Shown: positions 52,643 through 60,537 of the stretch, in pieces
Numbering within the stretch: position 1 is the stretch's first letter
Layout: each line of letters starts with the position of its first letter
From: Frateuria_A sp051900535
GTDB taxonomy: Bacteria; Pseudomonadota; Gammaproteobacteria; Xanthomonadales; Rhodanobacteraceae
Length of the DNA stretch: 64,000 nt
Direction of reading: 5' to 3'
Assembly: GCF_051900535.1 (NCBI RefSeq)
Contig: NZ_JBHZGI010000001.1
Location: 1,178,001 to 1,242,000 of the forward strand
Translations under genes and position numbers: made by a program
The notes under the pieces: generated by a model
Databases searched by the model: none
The model's input: the letters and a program-made list of their open reading frames with translations, nothing else
What the model was told of the DNA's origin: nothing

Positions 52643-52888
52643 ATGGCAGAGCTCGATAGCGACAAACGGGATGACCTGTCCCGCGGCAGTTTCGCCTTTC
52701 CCGACCAGCGCAAGGAGCCGCTGGAGGACGCCAGCCACGTTCGCAACGCCATTGCGCGCTTCGACCAGGTCAAGGGCGTCAGCGACGACGACCGCGATGA
52801 GGCGTGGAAGCGCATCAAGGCGGCGGCGAAGAAGTTCGACGTGGAAGTGAGCGAAAAAAGCTGGCGGGAGCTGGGCAAGAAGTCCTGA
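52643..52888 (+). CDS. Small DUF6582-type protein
   Basis: The 81-residue charged soluble protein begins MAELDSDKRDDLSRGSFAFP. It shows the conserved core FPDQRKEPLEDASHVRNAIARF, split over a turn, with VSEKSWRELGKK at the C-terminus. Similar small proteins are widespread in proteobacteria, where the same motif is often seen near phage-derived or stress genes; function unknown. It lies 102 bases downstream of the transporter terminator and is convergent with hom, so it is independently expressed. Confidence 0.8.
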   Translation: MAELDSDKRDDLSRGSFAFPDQRKEPLEDASHVRNAIARFDQVKGVSDDDRDEAWKRIKAAAKKFDVEVSEKSWRELGKKS

Positions 52889-52924
52889 TCGACGGCCATC
52901 CCGGCGTGTTTCGCCCAGGAGGGG

Positions 52925-54007
52925 TCAACCTAGCTCACGGGCGCCAACCGCCAGGGCATCGCCAAGCAACGCCTGCGCGGTGACTTCCGGCCCCGCCCCC
53001 GGGCCCTGGATCACCAAGGGCTGGACGTTGTACCGGGTGGTAGTGAGGGCGAACTGATTGTCGGTGCCAGACAGCCGCGCGGACGGATGCGCGGGCGGTA
53101 CCTCGACCAGCCCGACGCGTGCGCGGCCGCGCGGGTCGAGACGGGCCAGGAAGCGCAGCACGTTCCCGCGCGCGGCGGCCTGCGCGTGGCGCTCGGCGAA
53201 TGGCGCGTCGAGCTCGGACAGCCGATCGAGGAATGTGGCGGTGTCCACCTCGCGCAGCGCAGGCGGCACCAGGCTTTCCACCTCCACCTCCTCGCTTCCC
53301 AGCGCAAAGCCGGCATGCCGGGCGAGGATCAGCAGCTTGCGCGCGACGTCTTCGCCGGACAGGTCCGAGCGCGGATCGGGTTCGGTGTAGCCGAGAGCGC
53401 GCGCTTCGGCCAGCAGTGCGGAGAATGGGCGGCTGCCGTCGTACTGGTTGAACAGGTACGACAGGGAACCGGAGAACACGCCCTCCAGCGTGAGCAGGCT
53501 GTCGCCGCAGACACGCAGCCGACGCAGGGTGGAAAGCACCGGCAGCCCCGCGCCGACGGTGGCCGCGTCGCCATAACTCGCGCCGTGGGCGAGCGCCGCC
53601 TGCAGCGCGCGCCAGCCGGCCAGCTCCCCACCGGCCAGCGCCTTGTTCGCGGTGACGACGTGGTAGCCCTGCGCCAGCCACGCCGCGTGCCGCGCGGCGA
53701 GTGCCGCGCTGGCCGTGGCGTCGACGATCACCCTGACCGGCGCGCCGCTGGCATCCAGCGCGGCGAACAACGCAGCGTCATCGCGCGGTCCGCCCTCGCC
53801 GCGCAGCTGCTCGCGCAGGTTGCGTTGCGCGAGCCGCCGCGGGTCGGTCTGCTGGTGCCGCGAGTTGGCCGCGCCGACCAGCCGCAGCGCCGCCGCCGCC
53901 GGCGTATCGAGCAGCTTGAGCAACGCGCCGCCGACCACGCCGGTGCCCAGCAGAACCACGGCGATGGCAGGGGATGGACGCGGACAGTCGGCCAGTACCG
54001 CACTCAT
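52925..54007 (-). CDS. hom: Homoserine dehydrogenase (no ACT domain)
   Basis: The 360-residue NAD(P)-dependent enzyme reduces aspartate semialdehyde to homoserine. It has an N-terminal Rossmann motif (VVLLGTGVVGGALL), the VVTANKALAGG substrate region, GVFSGSLSYLFNQYDG and DLSGEDVARKLLILAR. The length and the absence of an aspartokinase or ACT domain match the metX-metB-hom type of Xanthomonads, not the ThrA/MetL fusions. The start at 54007 overlaps the metB stop by four bases; the longer frame to 54523 is spurious. It is the last gene of the SAM-controlled operon, so methionine level would control homoserine supply. Confidence 0.9.
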   Translation of the reverse strand: MSAVLADCPRPSPAIAVVLLGTGVVGGALLKLLDTPAAAALRLVGAANSRHQQTDPRRLAQRNLREQLRGEGGPRDDAALFAALDASGAPVRVIVDATASAALAARHAAWLAQGYHVVTANKALAGGELAGWRALQAALAHGASYGDAATVGAGLPVLSTLRRLRVCGDSLLTLEGVFSGSLSYLFNQYDGSRPFSALLAEARALGYTEPDPRSDLSGEDVARKLLILARHAGFALGSEEVEVESLVPPALREVDTATFLDRLSELDAPFAERHAQAAARGNVLRFLARLDPRGRARVGLVEVPPAHPSARLSGTDNQFALTTTRYNVQPLVIQGPGAGPEVTAQALLGDALAVGARELG

Positions 54008-55191
54008 GCGCTCACCCGGCGTTTGGACGGCTGAACGGAAGCCGCGCGGTCGAGCGCGCGCGCAAGGTCGAGCAGCAGGTCGTCGCCATCCTCGATGCCC
54101 ACCGAGACGCGCAGCAGCGTGTCGGCGATGCCGGCGTTGCGGCGTGCCTCCGGCGCCATCGCGGCGTGGGTCATCGAAGCCGGATGCGCGATCAGGCTCT
54201 CCACGCCACCGAGCGATTCGGCCAGCGAGAAGAACGCAAGCCCATCGACCAGTGCCGCGACGCCCGCCTCGTCGCCGGCCAGCTCGAAGCTCAGCATGGC
54301 GCCGAAACCCTGCTGCTGGCGCGCCGCCAGCGCGTGCCCGGGATGGCCCGGCAGCCCGGGGTAGTGCACCGCGCTCACCGCGGGGTGCAGCGCGAGGAAT
54401 TCGGCGATGCGCAGCGCATTCTCCTGGTGCTGGCGCAGGCGCACCGCCAGCGTGCGCAGGCCGCGCAGGGTAAGGAAGCTGTCGAACGGCGCGCCGGTCA
54501 GGCCCAGGCAGTTGCCCCACCACTTGAGCTGGTCGGCCACCGCGGCATCACGCGCCACCACCGCGCCACCGACCACGTCGCTGTGGCCGTTGATGTACTT
54601 GGTGGTCGAGTGCACCACCACGTCCGCGCCAAGCGCCAGCGGCTGCTGCAACGCCGGCGAGAGGAAGGTGTTGTCCACCACCAGCAGCGCGCCGACGGCG
54701 TGCGCAGCCTGTGCGACGTGGCGGATGTCGGTGATCCGCAGCAGCGGGTTGGAGGGCGTCTCCACCCAGACAAGCGCCGGCTTGCGTGCCAGACCCGCGG
54801 CCAGCGTGGCGGCGTCGGTGAGGTCGGCGAAGGCCAGCTCGAAGCGGCCCTTCTTCGCCCAGGCATCGAGCAGCCGCCACGTGCCGCCGTAGCAGTCGTG
54901 CGCCGCAAGGACGAGGCCACCGGCGGGCACCAGCTCCAGCGCCAGCGCGACCGCCGCCATGCCGCTGGCGGTCACTACCGCGCCGGCGCCCAGTTCCAGT
55001 TCCGCCAATGCGTTGCCCAGCAGGTCGCGCGTGGGGTTGCCGCTGCGCGAGTAGTCGTACGGCCGCTTGCCGCCCAGTCCGTCGAAGCTGTAGTTGGTCG
55101 ACAGGTGCAGCGGCGGCACGATGGCGCCGTGTTGCGTGTCGGTTTCGATGCCGGCGCGCACGGCGCGGGTACAGGGGGCCGATTCGCTCAT
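54004..55191 (-). CDS. metB: Cystathionine gamma-synthase / O-succinylhomoserine lyase
   Basis: The 395-residue PLP enzyme of the Cys/Met metabolism family has YDYSRSGNPTRD near the N-terminus and HDCYGGTWRLLDAW. The PLP-binding lysine is at about 198 (VVHSTTKYINGHSDVVGG), followed by SLGGVESLIAHPASMTHA. It joins O-succinylhomoserine to cysteine (or sulfide). The start at 55191 is preceded by metX with a 20-base gap, and its stop overlaps the hom start. A cystathionine beta- or gamma-lyase activity is possible from sequence alone, but the operon context favours MetB. Confidence 0.9.
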   Translation of the reverse strand: MSESAPCTRAVRAGIETDTQHGAIVPPLHLSTNYSFDGLGGKRPYDYSRSGNPTRDLLGNALAELELGAGAVVTASGMAAVALALELVPAGGLVLAAHDCYGGTWRLLDAWAKKGRFELAFADLTDAATLAAGLARKPALVWVETPSNPLLRITDIRHVAQAAHAVGALLVVDNTFLSPALQQPLALGADVVVHSTTKYINGHSDVVGGAVVARDAAVADQLKWWGNCLGLTGAPFDSFLTLRGLRTLAVRLRQHQENALRIAEFLALHPAVSAVHYPGLPGHPGHALAARQQQGFGAMLSFELAGDEAGVAALVDGLAFFSLAESLGGVESLIAHPASMTHAAMAPEARRNAGIADTLLRVSVGIEDGDDLLLDLARALDRAASVQPSKRRVSA

Positions 55192-55211
55192 GGGGAATGC
55201 TCCGTGGGGTT

Positions 55212-56225
55212 TCAGGCCAGCGCGGCGCGCAGCAGCGGCGCGAGCTGGTGGGTTTCCTTGAGGAAGCCGTCGTGCCCATAGGGCGACTCGAGGACTTCCA
55301 GCGTGGTGGGGCCATGCAGGCGCCGCTGCAGTTCGCACAGATCGGCCAGCGGCACCAGAAGGTCGGAGGCGAAGCCGACCAGCGTGGCAGGCGTGGGAAT
55401 GCGCTCGGGCGTGACGTCGTGCAGGTCGATCGATTCGGACAGGGCGAGGAAGCGGCCGGCATCGAAGCGCTCGATGAAGCGGCGGCCCTGGTGCTCCAGG
55501 TAGTCCTCCACCGGCAGGCGGAAACGGCCGTCGCGGAATTCGGGCGCACCGGCGAACCGGCGGCCGAACTCCTCCCGCCCGCGGTAGGTGGTGACCGCAA
55601 GCTGGCGCGCCAGGCCGAGGGCCTCGTCCGCCTGCCCGCTGGCGAGGCCCAGCCGCACGATGCCGCGCTGCACGCTGCGCTGGGCCGACGCCAGCGGGTG
55701 CGGGCGATGGGCGCCGGCCAGCACGACCAGCCGGTCCAGCGCGCGTGGATGACGGGCGGCAAAGGCCAGCGCCACCATCGCGCCGTAGGAGGCGCCGACG
55801 AAAGCATGCGCGCGGTGGATGCCCAGCGCGTCGAGCAGCGCGGCCAAAGCATCGGCCTGGTCTTCGCTGGAGATCGCCTCGACACCCAGGTCGCCAGGCG
55901 CCAGCCAGTCGATCGAGAGCACGCGGCAACGGTCCAGGTCGACCGCGGCGCCGGCGTCGACCAGCGCCTGCCACCAGCCGCCCGAACCGTCGAAGGCGGT
56001 GACGTCACGGCTGGCCGAGATGCCGCCCTGCACGATCACCGTCGGCGCGTCGGCAGCGCCGCACCAGAGGTAGCGAACGTCGACCGTGTGCGCGCCGTTG
56101 CCGTACTTGGGCGAAAGCGTCAGCCGCCGCGTGCTGCGCTGGGCGGTGAGCCCACCTGCGCGGGCGTCCACCCGTGGCGGTGCGGCGGCGGGCGATACGG
56201 GCAGGGGCAGCGGCTGGGCGGTCAT
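55212..56225 (-). CDS. metX: Homoserine O-acyltransferase (probably O-succinyltransferase) MetX
   Basis: The 337-residue alpha/beta-hydrolase-fold enzyme has the nucleophile Ser 146 in GASYGAM and catalytic Asp/His in the C-terminal part (FASDLLVPL; SPYGHDGFLKE). In Xanthomonadales this MetX group is reported to use succinyl-CoA, which fits with MetB next door; acetyl-CoA use cannot be excluded from sequence. The frame extends to 56387, but that part lies within a SAM riboswitch, so ATG 56225 with its GGAG ribosome site is the start. It is a little shorter than many MetX proteins and lacks an N-terminal extension. Confidence 0.9.
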   Translation of the reverse strand: MTAQPLPLPVSPAAAPPRVDARAGGLTAQRSTRRLTLSPKYGNGAHTVDVRYLWCGAADAPTVIVQGGISASRDVTAFDGSGGWWQALVDAGAAVDLDRCRVLSIDWLAPGDLGVEAISSEDQADALAALLDALGIHRAHAFVGASYGAMVALAFAARHPRALDRLVVLAGAHRPHPLASAQRSVQRGIVRLGLASGQADEALGLARQLAVTTYRGREEFGRRFAGAPEFRDGRFRLPVEDYLEHQGRRFIERFDAGRFLALSESIDLHDVTPERIPTPATLVGFASDLLVPLADLCELQRRLHGPTTLEVLESPYGHDGFLKETHQLAPLLRAALA

Positions 56226-56306
56226 GCGGTTCTCCGTGGCATCGCCTGCGGGAACCGGAAAGGTCGCCGTCCCCCGCCGACGGTTGCACGTCGGCGACGA
56301 ACCACG

Positions 56307-56417
56307 CCCATCTCTCGGCGGCGCCAAGCGCCCCGCAGGAATTGGCACCGTCGCGGGAACGCTTCCCGCAGGTTGCCCCGGCATCAAAGGGCCTATCCCT
56401 CCGCCGGTCTCGATGAG
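56307..56417 (-). ncRNA. SAM-I riboswitch (S-box leader) of metX-metB-hom
   Basis: Read on the minus strand, the element opens CUCAUCGAGACCGGCGGAGG and continues GGAUAGGCCCUUUGAUGCCG then GGGCAACC. Near its end come GGUGCCAAUUCC and the closing GAGAGAUGGG. These are the conserved strings of SAM-I aptamers in order. The first six bases (CUCAUC, at 56417-56412) pair with GAUGGG (56312-56307) to form P1. It sits 82 bases upstream of metX. A hairpin (56275-56296, arms CGCCGAC/GTCGGCG) lies between it and the start codon without a clear T-run. The switch may therefore act by another expression-platform mechanism. SAM would lower expression of the operon. Confidence 0.92.
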
Positions 56418-56509
56418 TGGGGCGATTCTGGGGCTTGTCCGGGCGAACTGTCAATAGACGTTTAGACGTCTGGATGTCCTTAAGGCTAGATAAGCGCGGC
56501 GAAGTTGCG

Positions 56510-56713
56510 CCCTCTCCCCTGCGGGGAGAGGGCTGGGGTGAGGGGTCGCCCTGGCGGTAGACCAGCTACAGAGCGAGATAACGGAGCATCCTCACCGTAC
56601 GAATGGGCTTCCCCGCGAGCCCCAGCCCCTCACCCAACCCTCCCCCCCGGCGGGGAGAGGGCTCGAGATCGCGCATGCTGATGCCCTCTCCCCGGCAGGA
56701 GAGGGCTCGGGAT
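56510..56713. repeat. Cluster of CCCTCTCCCC/GGGGAGAGGG elements
   Basis: The gap between the riboswitch and the 2OG dioxygenase gene contains at least three elements: CCCTCTCCCCTGCGGGGAGAGGG at 56510-56532 (split here by its short loop), a CCTCCCCCCC/GGGGAGAGGG copy near 56637-56661, and CCCTCTCCCCGGCAGGAGAGGG near 56684-56705. They are accompanied by GCTGGGGTGAGGGG and CCCCAGCCCCTCACCC in opposite orientation, so whole repeat units appear inverted relative to each other. No gene is seen in 56418-56752. Confidence 0.6.
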
Positions 56714-56752
56714 CGGGCGTATGCTGACATCCCCTCCCCACCCAACCCGAAC

Positions 56753-57472
56753 ATGACCGCCGCACTTCCCGCGCTGCACGAGCAGCTTCGCCAGGATGGC
56801 TTCGCCTTCGCCGCCGCCGGCACCATGCGCGACCTGCTCGATGCAGCCTCCCTGCCCGACTGGCAGGATTTCGCCGCCAGTTGGAACGACCTCGCCCCGG
56901 ATGCCTACCTGGCCTCGACCGGCCGCCATCGGCGCCGCCGCCACGCGGTGTTCTCGGCCGACGCGCAGGGCGTCCACCGCGAGGCGCACCAGCCGCACTA
57001 CCAGAGCAAGACCTACAACACGCTGCAGGGCGACATCGAGCGCTGGTTCGAGCCGATCGTTGCCGATGGCCCGACCCTTCGCCGCATCCTCGATTTCTGC
57101 CACCGCTTCTTCGGCGCGCTCGCACCGCAGGTGGTCCGCTGGCATCTGGAAGTGCATCAGTTCCGCATCGAGGCGCGCGCCGAGGAGGCGGGCGAGCCCA
57201 CGCCTGAGGGCGTGCACCGCGACGGCGTGGACTACGTGCTGGTGCTGCTCATCGATCGCGCCAACATCGAAAGCGGTACCACCACCATCCATGATGCCGA
57301 CGGCCACCTGCTCGGCAGCTTCACCCTCACCCACCCGTTCGACACGGCGCTGGTCGACGACGCCCGGGTGTTCCACGGCGTCACCGCCGTCACCCCGGTC
57401 GATCCCTCGCAGCCGGCGCACCGGGACGTACTGGTGGTGACCCTCCGCGCCGCCGCACGGCGTAGCACATGA
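56753..57472 (+). CDS. 2-oxoglutarate/Fe(II) dioxygenase family protein (PF10014 type)
   Basis: The 239-residue protein has the iron-binding facial triad His 155 and Asp 157 (GVHRDGVDYV) and His 208 (ARVFHGV). An Arg near the C-terminus (HRDVLVVTLR) is placed for 2-oxoglutarate. It belongs to the group that includes free L-isoleucine/amino-acid hydroxylases of Bacillus, so hydroxylation of a free amino acid is a reasonable guess. Its stop overlaps the M24 peptidase start by four bases. The ATG at 56753 begins right after a repeat cluster and has no strong ribosome site. Confidence 0.85.
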   Translation: MTAALPALHEQLRQDGFAFAAAGTMRDLLDAASLPDWQDFAASWNDLAPDAYLASTGRHRRRRHAVFSADAQGVHREAHQPHYQSKTYNTLQGDIERWFEPIVADGPTLRRILDFCHRFFGALAPQVVRWHLEVHQFRIEARAEEAGEPTPEGVHRDGVDYVLVLLIDRANIESGTTTIHDADGHLLGSFTLTHPFDTALVDDARVFHGVTAVTPVDPSQPAHRDVLVVTLRAAARRST

Positions 57473-58122
57473 ACCGCGAAGCGGTCGGCCGGCGCTACGA
57501 CGCGGCGCTGATGCAGCGCGCCCGCGACCGCAGTTGGGCGGTACTGCAGGCCATCCGCCAGGCGATGCAGCCAGGCATCGGCGAGGACGAGGCCAAGGCC
57601 ATGGCGGCCCAGCTGTTCGTGGAGCATGGTGTCGAGCGCCTGTGGCATCCGGTGATCATCCGCATCGGCGCGAACACCACCAAGACCTATCGCCAGCGCT
57701 CCGATCCGAGCGTGCGGCTTGCCGAGAACGACATCTACTTCATCGACCTCGGACTGGTGTTCGACGGCCACGAGGGTGACGTGGGCGACACCTTTGCCAT
57801 CGGCAACACGCCGCAACACCAAGCCTGCGCCGAGGCCGCCCGCACATTGTTCGACGAGGTGGCCCGAGCCTGGCGCGATGATGGCCTGAGCGGCCGGGCC
57901 CTGTACGCCTTCGCCACCGAACGCGCGCAGGCGATGGGCTGGCGCTTCAACCACGCGATCAAGGGCCACCGCCTGGGCGATTACCCGCATTCGGTGCACA
58001 AGGGCGGCGACCTCGGCGCGCTGGAAGGCAGGCCTTCGCCGGGGTTGTGGGTGCTGGAGATCCAGATCGCCCACCCGGCCGAGCCGTTCGGCGCGTTCTA
58101 CGAGGATTTGCTCGGCGCCTAG
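57469..58122 (+). CDS. M24 family (pita-bread fold) metallopeptidase
   Basis: The 217-residue protein consists only of the pita-bread catalytic domain, without the N-terminal creatinase domain of aminopeptidase P. The five metal ligands can be assigned: Asp 93 (YFIDLG), Asp 104 or 107 (GDVGDTF), His in GHRLGDYPH (167-174), Glu 197 (VLEIQIA) and Glu 212 (AFYEDLLGA). This suggests an active dinuclear metal enzyme on proline-containing peptides or another substrate. It is translationally coupled to the 2OG-Fe dioxygenase, an unusual pairing that suggests a joint pathway. Confidence 0.85.
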   Translation: MNREAVGRRYDAALMQRARDRSWAVLQAIRQAMQPGIGEDEAKAMAAQLFVEHGVERLWHPVIIRIGANTTKTYRQRSDPSVRLAENDIYFIDLGLVFDGHEGDVGDTFAIGNTPQHQACAEAARTLFDEVARAWRDDGLSGRALYAFATERAQAMGWRFNHAIKGHRLGDYPHSVHKGGDLGALEGRPSPGLWVLEIQIAHPAEPFGAFYEDLLGA

Positions 58123-58137
58123 CGCTTCGCTCCGTGC

Positions 58138-58171
58138 TAAACAAGGCCCATCGCCCTGGGGCGAAGGGCCT
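58138..58171 (-). terminator. Probable terminator of the exported-protein gene
   Basis: Read leftward, a long hairpin (AGGCCC, T, TCGCCC / GGGCGA, T, GGGCCT) is followed by TTGTTT. It lies 23 bases past the stop of the gene at 58194-58631 and also serves the convergent M24 gene. Confidence 0.6.
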
Positions 58172-58193
58172 CGCCTCGCGCCAGCGTGCGCCG

Positions 58194-58631
58194 CTATTTC
58201 AGGATGAGCTCGCGGATCAGTTGGCTGCCGAGCAGCTCGCGCATCGATTCGCGGTCCATCATCGCCTTGTCCTGCGCCTCCAGCGAACCCATCACCTTGG
58301 CGCGGATGGCATCCGCCTCGTCGGTGCGATCGAGCGCCGCCATGTTCGGATAGGTGACGGCCAGGATCAGGTCCGCGTCCTGCGGCGTCCGCGGCTGCGC
58401 CTCGTAGACCGAATAGCCCATGATCAGGCCAGCCTTCTTGCTGGCCTCCATCGCGGTCTTGTAGGGGCCGTCCAGGTATTTCATGTAGTTGTTGAACTGG
58501 CCCGGCTTGATCTTGATGAAACTGACCTGCCTGACCGGCCCCTCCCTGTAGGGCTTGGTCTCTTGCGCGAAGGTCGAACCCATCACTGCGAGCAGCATCA
58601 ACGACGCGAACAACATGGCGACACGTTTCAT
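58194..58631 (-). CDS. Exported protein of unknown function
   Basis: The 145-residue protein has a clear Sec signal peptide (MLFASLMLLAVMGSTFAQ; cleavage after AQ or A). The mature part has a beta-alpha-beta look (VRQVSFIKIKPGQFNNYMKYL, GYSVYEAQPRTPQDADLILAVTYPNM), similar to dimeric alpha/beta-barrel (EthD/ABM-like) folds. I do not recognise the family. AAGGAGG precedes the start. It is flanked by convergent M24 and divergent prfC. Confidence 0.8.
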   Translation of the reverse strand: MKRVAMLFASLMLLAVMGSTFAQETKPYREGPVRQVSFIKIKPGQFNNYMKYLDGPYKTAMEASKKAGLIMGYSVYEAQPRTPQDADLILAVTYPNMAALDRTDEADAIRAKVMGSLEAQDKAMMDRESMRELLGSQLIRELILK

Positions 58632-58762
58632 GGCCCACCTCCTTCAAAGGGGCGCGCACGCGTATGCGGCGCGCGCGCGACGCTACGCCCGCGCGATGTT
58701 GTGACGCGTGAACTGCGCGTGTGGTCAACGGGGTGCCGGGCAGGTGGCCTGGCCGATCCGGC

Positions 58763-58768
58763 TACAAT
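58763..58768 (+). promoter_or_regulatory. Candidate -10 of prfC
   Basis: TACAAT within GGCTACAATGTG, 31 bases upstream of the prfC ATG, matches a sigma-70 -10 well. I see no good -35 at the expected distance. Confidence 0.4.
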
Positions 58769-58799
58769 GTGCGGTTCGACTCCCGCTCCGACCGCCCGC

Positions 58800-60401
58800 A
58801 TGTCCACGCACGCCCAAGAAACCCGCCGCCGCCGCACCTTCGCCATCGTCAGCCATCCTGACGCGGGCAAGACCACGCTGACCGAAAAGCTGCTGCTGTT
58901 CGGCGGCGCGATCCAGATGGCAGGCAGCGTCAAGGGCCGCAAGGCCGCACGCCATGCGACCTCCGACTGGATGGCGCTGGAGAAGGAGCGCGGCATCTCG
59001 GTCACCTCCTCGGTGATGCAGTTCCCCTACGAGGGCAAGATCGTCAACCTGCTCGACACGCCGGGCCACGCGGACTTCTCCGAAGACACCTACCGCGTGC
59101 TCACCGCGGTGGACTCGGCGCTGATGGTGATCGACTGCGCCAAGGGCGTGGAGGAGCGCACGATCAAGTTGATGGAGGTGTGCCGCCTGCGCGACACGCC
59201 GATCATGACCTTCATCAACAAGCTCGACCGCGAAGGCCGCTCGCCGATCGAACTGCTCGACGAGGTCGAGTCGGTGCTCGGCATCGCCTGCACGCCGGTG
59301 ACCTGGCCGATCGGCATGGGCAAGCGCCTGAAGGGCGTCTACCACCTGCTGCTGGACGAGGTGCACGTCTACGAGCCGGGCAAGAACTTCACGCGGCAGG
59401 ACTCGACCATCTTCAAGGGCCTGGACGCGCCCGGCCTGGAAGCGGCGGTGGGTGCCGAGATGCTGGCCGAACTGCGCGACGAGCTGGAGCTGGTGCAGGG
59501 TGCCTCCAACCCGTTCGTGCTGGAGGATTACCTCGCCGGCAAGCTCACACCGGTGTTCTTCGGCTCGGCGGTGAACAACTTCGGCGTGCAGCTGCTGCTG
59601 GACTTCTTCGTCGAGCACGCGCCCAGCCCGCGACCCCGTGGCACGCTCGGCCGCGCGGTGACGCCCGAGGAGGAAAAGCTCACCGGCTTCGTCTTCAAGA
59701 TCCAGGCCAACATGGACCCGGCGCACCGCGACCGCGTGGCGTTCATGCGCGTGTGTTCGGGCACCTACACCGCCGGCATGAAGATGCTGCAGACGCGCAC
59801 TGGCAAGGAAGTGCGCATTGCCAACGCACTGACCTTCATGGCGAGCGACCGCGAGATCGTGGAGAGCGCCTATCCCGGCGACGTGATCGGCCTGCACAAC
59901 CACGGCACCATCTCCATCGGCGACACCTTCACCGAAGGCGAGCCGGTCCATTTCACCGGCATCCCCAACTTCGCGCCGGAACTGTTCCGTCGCGCGCGCC
60001 TGCGCGATCCGCTCAAGATGAAGGCGCTGCAGAAGGGCCTGGCGCAGTTGTCGGAGGAAGGCGCCACGCAGTTCTTCCGCCCGCTGATGAGCAACGACCT
60101 GGTGCTGGGCGCGGTCGGCGTGCTGCAGTTCGACGTGGTGGCCTACCGGCTGAAGGACGAGTACGGCGTGGACGCCTCGTTCGATACGGTCGGCGTGGCG
60201 ACGGCGCGCTGGGTGCACTGCGACGATCCGAAGATGCTGGAGGAATTCCGCGAGAAGAATGCGATGAACCTGGGCATCGATGCGGCGGGTGAATTGGTCT
60301 ACCTGGCGCCCTCGCGGGTCAACCTGCAGCTGGCGCAGGAGCGCTGGCCGAAGGTGCGTTTCTCGGCCACGCGCGAGCACGCGGCCTCGGTCGAGGTATA
60401 G
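58800..60401 (+). CDS. prfC: Peptide chain release factor 3
   Basis: The 533-residue translational GTPase has the P-loop SHPDAGKTTL, switch II DTPGHADF and NKLD. The RF3-specific opening RRRTFAIVSHPDAGKTT and KGRKAARHATSDWMALEKERGISV (switch I) are visible in parts. RF3 removes RF1/RF2 from the ribosome after termination. The start is the ATG at 58800 (MSTHAQETRRRR); the much longer open frame from 58047 overlaps other genes. It ends before a REP-like element. Confidence 0.95.
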   Translation: MSTHAQETRRRRTFAIVSHPDAGKTTLTEKLLLFGGAIQMAGSVKGRKAARHATSDWMALEKERGISVTSSVMQFPYEGKIVNLLDTPGHADFSEDTYRVLTAVDSALMVIDCAKGVEERTIKLMEVCRLRDTPIMTFINKLDREGRSPIELLDEVESVLGIACTPVTWPIGMGKRLKGVYHLLLDEVHVYEPGKNFTRQDSTIFKGLDAPGLEAAVGAEMLAELRDELELVQGASNPFVLEDYLAGKLTPVFFGSAVNNFGVQLLLDFFVEHAPSPRPRGTLGRAVTPEEEKLTGFVFKIQANMDPAHRDRVAFMRVCSGTYTAGMKMLQTRTGKEVRIANALTFMASDREIVESAYPGDVIGLHNHGTISIGDTFTEGEPVHFTGIPNFAPELFRRARLRDPLKMKALQKGLAQLSEEGATQFFRPLMSNDLVLGAVGVLQFDVVAYRLKDEYGVDASFDTVGVATARWVHCDDPKMLEEFREKNAMNLGIDAAGELVYLAPSRVNLQLAQERWPKVRFSATREHAASVEV

Positions 60402-60406
60402 CCCAC

Positions 60407-60460
60407 GTAGGATCGCACCTGTGCGGGATTGTCCCGGTCGCGCGCAAGTGCGCTCCTGCA
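60407..60460. repeat. REP-like element, second copy
   Basis: The left arm GTAGGATCGCACCTGTGCG differs from the copy at 25312 by one base, and the right arm CGCGCAAGTGCGCTCCTGC is its imperfect complement. It sits just after the prfC stop codon. Confidence 0.65.
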
Positions 60461-60537
60461 TGGCGCCCGGTTGACTTCCCGCACTGGGCCTGCGCCGCGA
60501 CCGCTGCTAGCGTGCCCCTTCCAACAGGGGAAATCGC

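Noticed and set aside
56275..56296. Hairpin between SAM riboswitch and metX as an intrinsic terminator
   Set aside because: No poly-U tail follows it; it may still belong to the expression platform.
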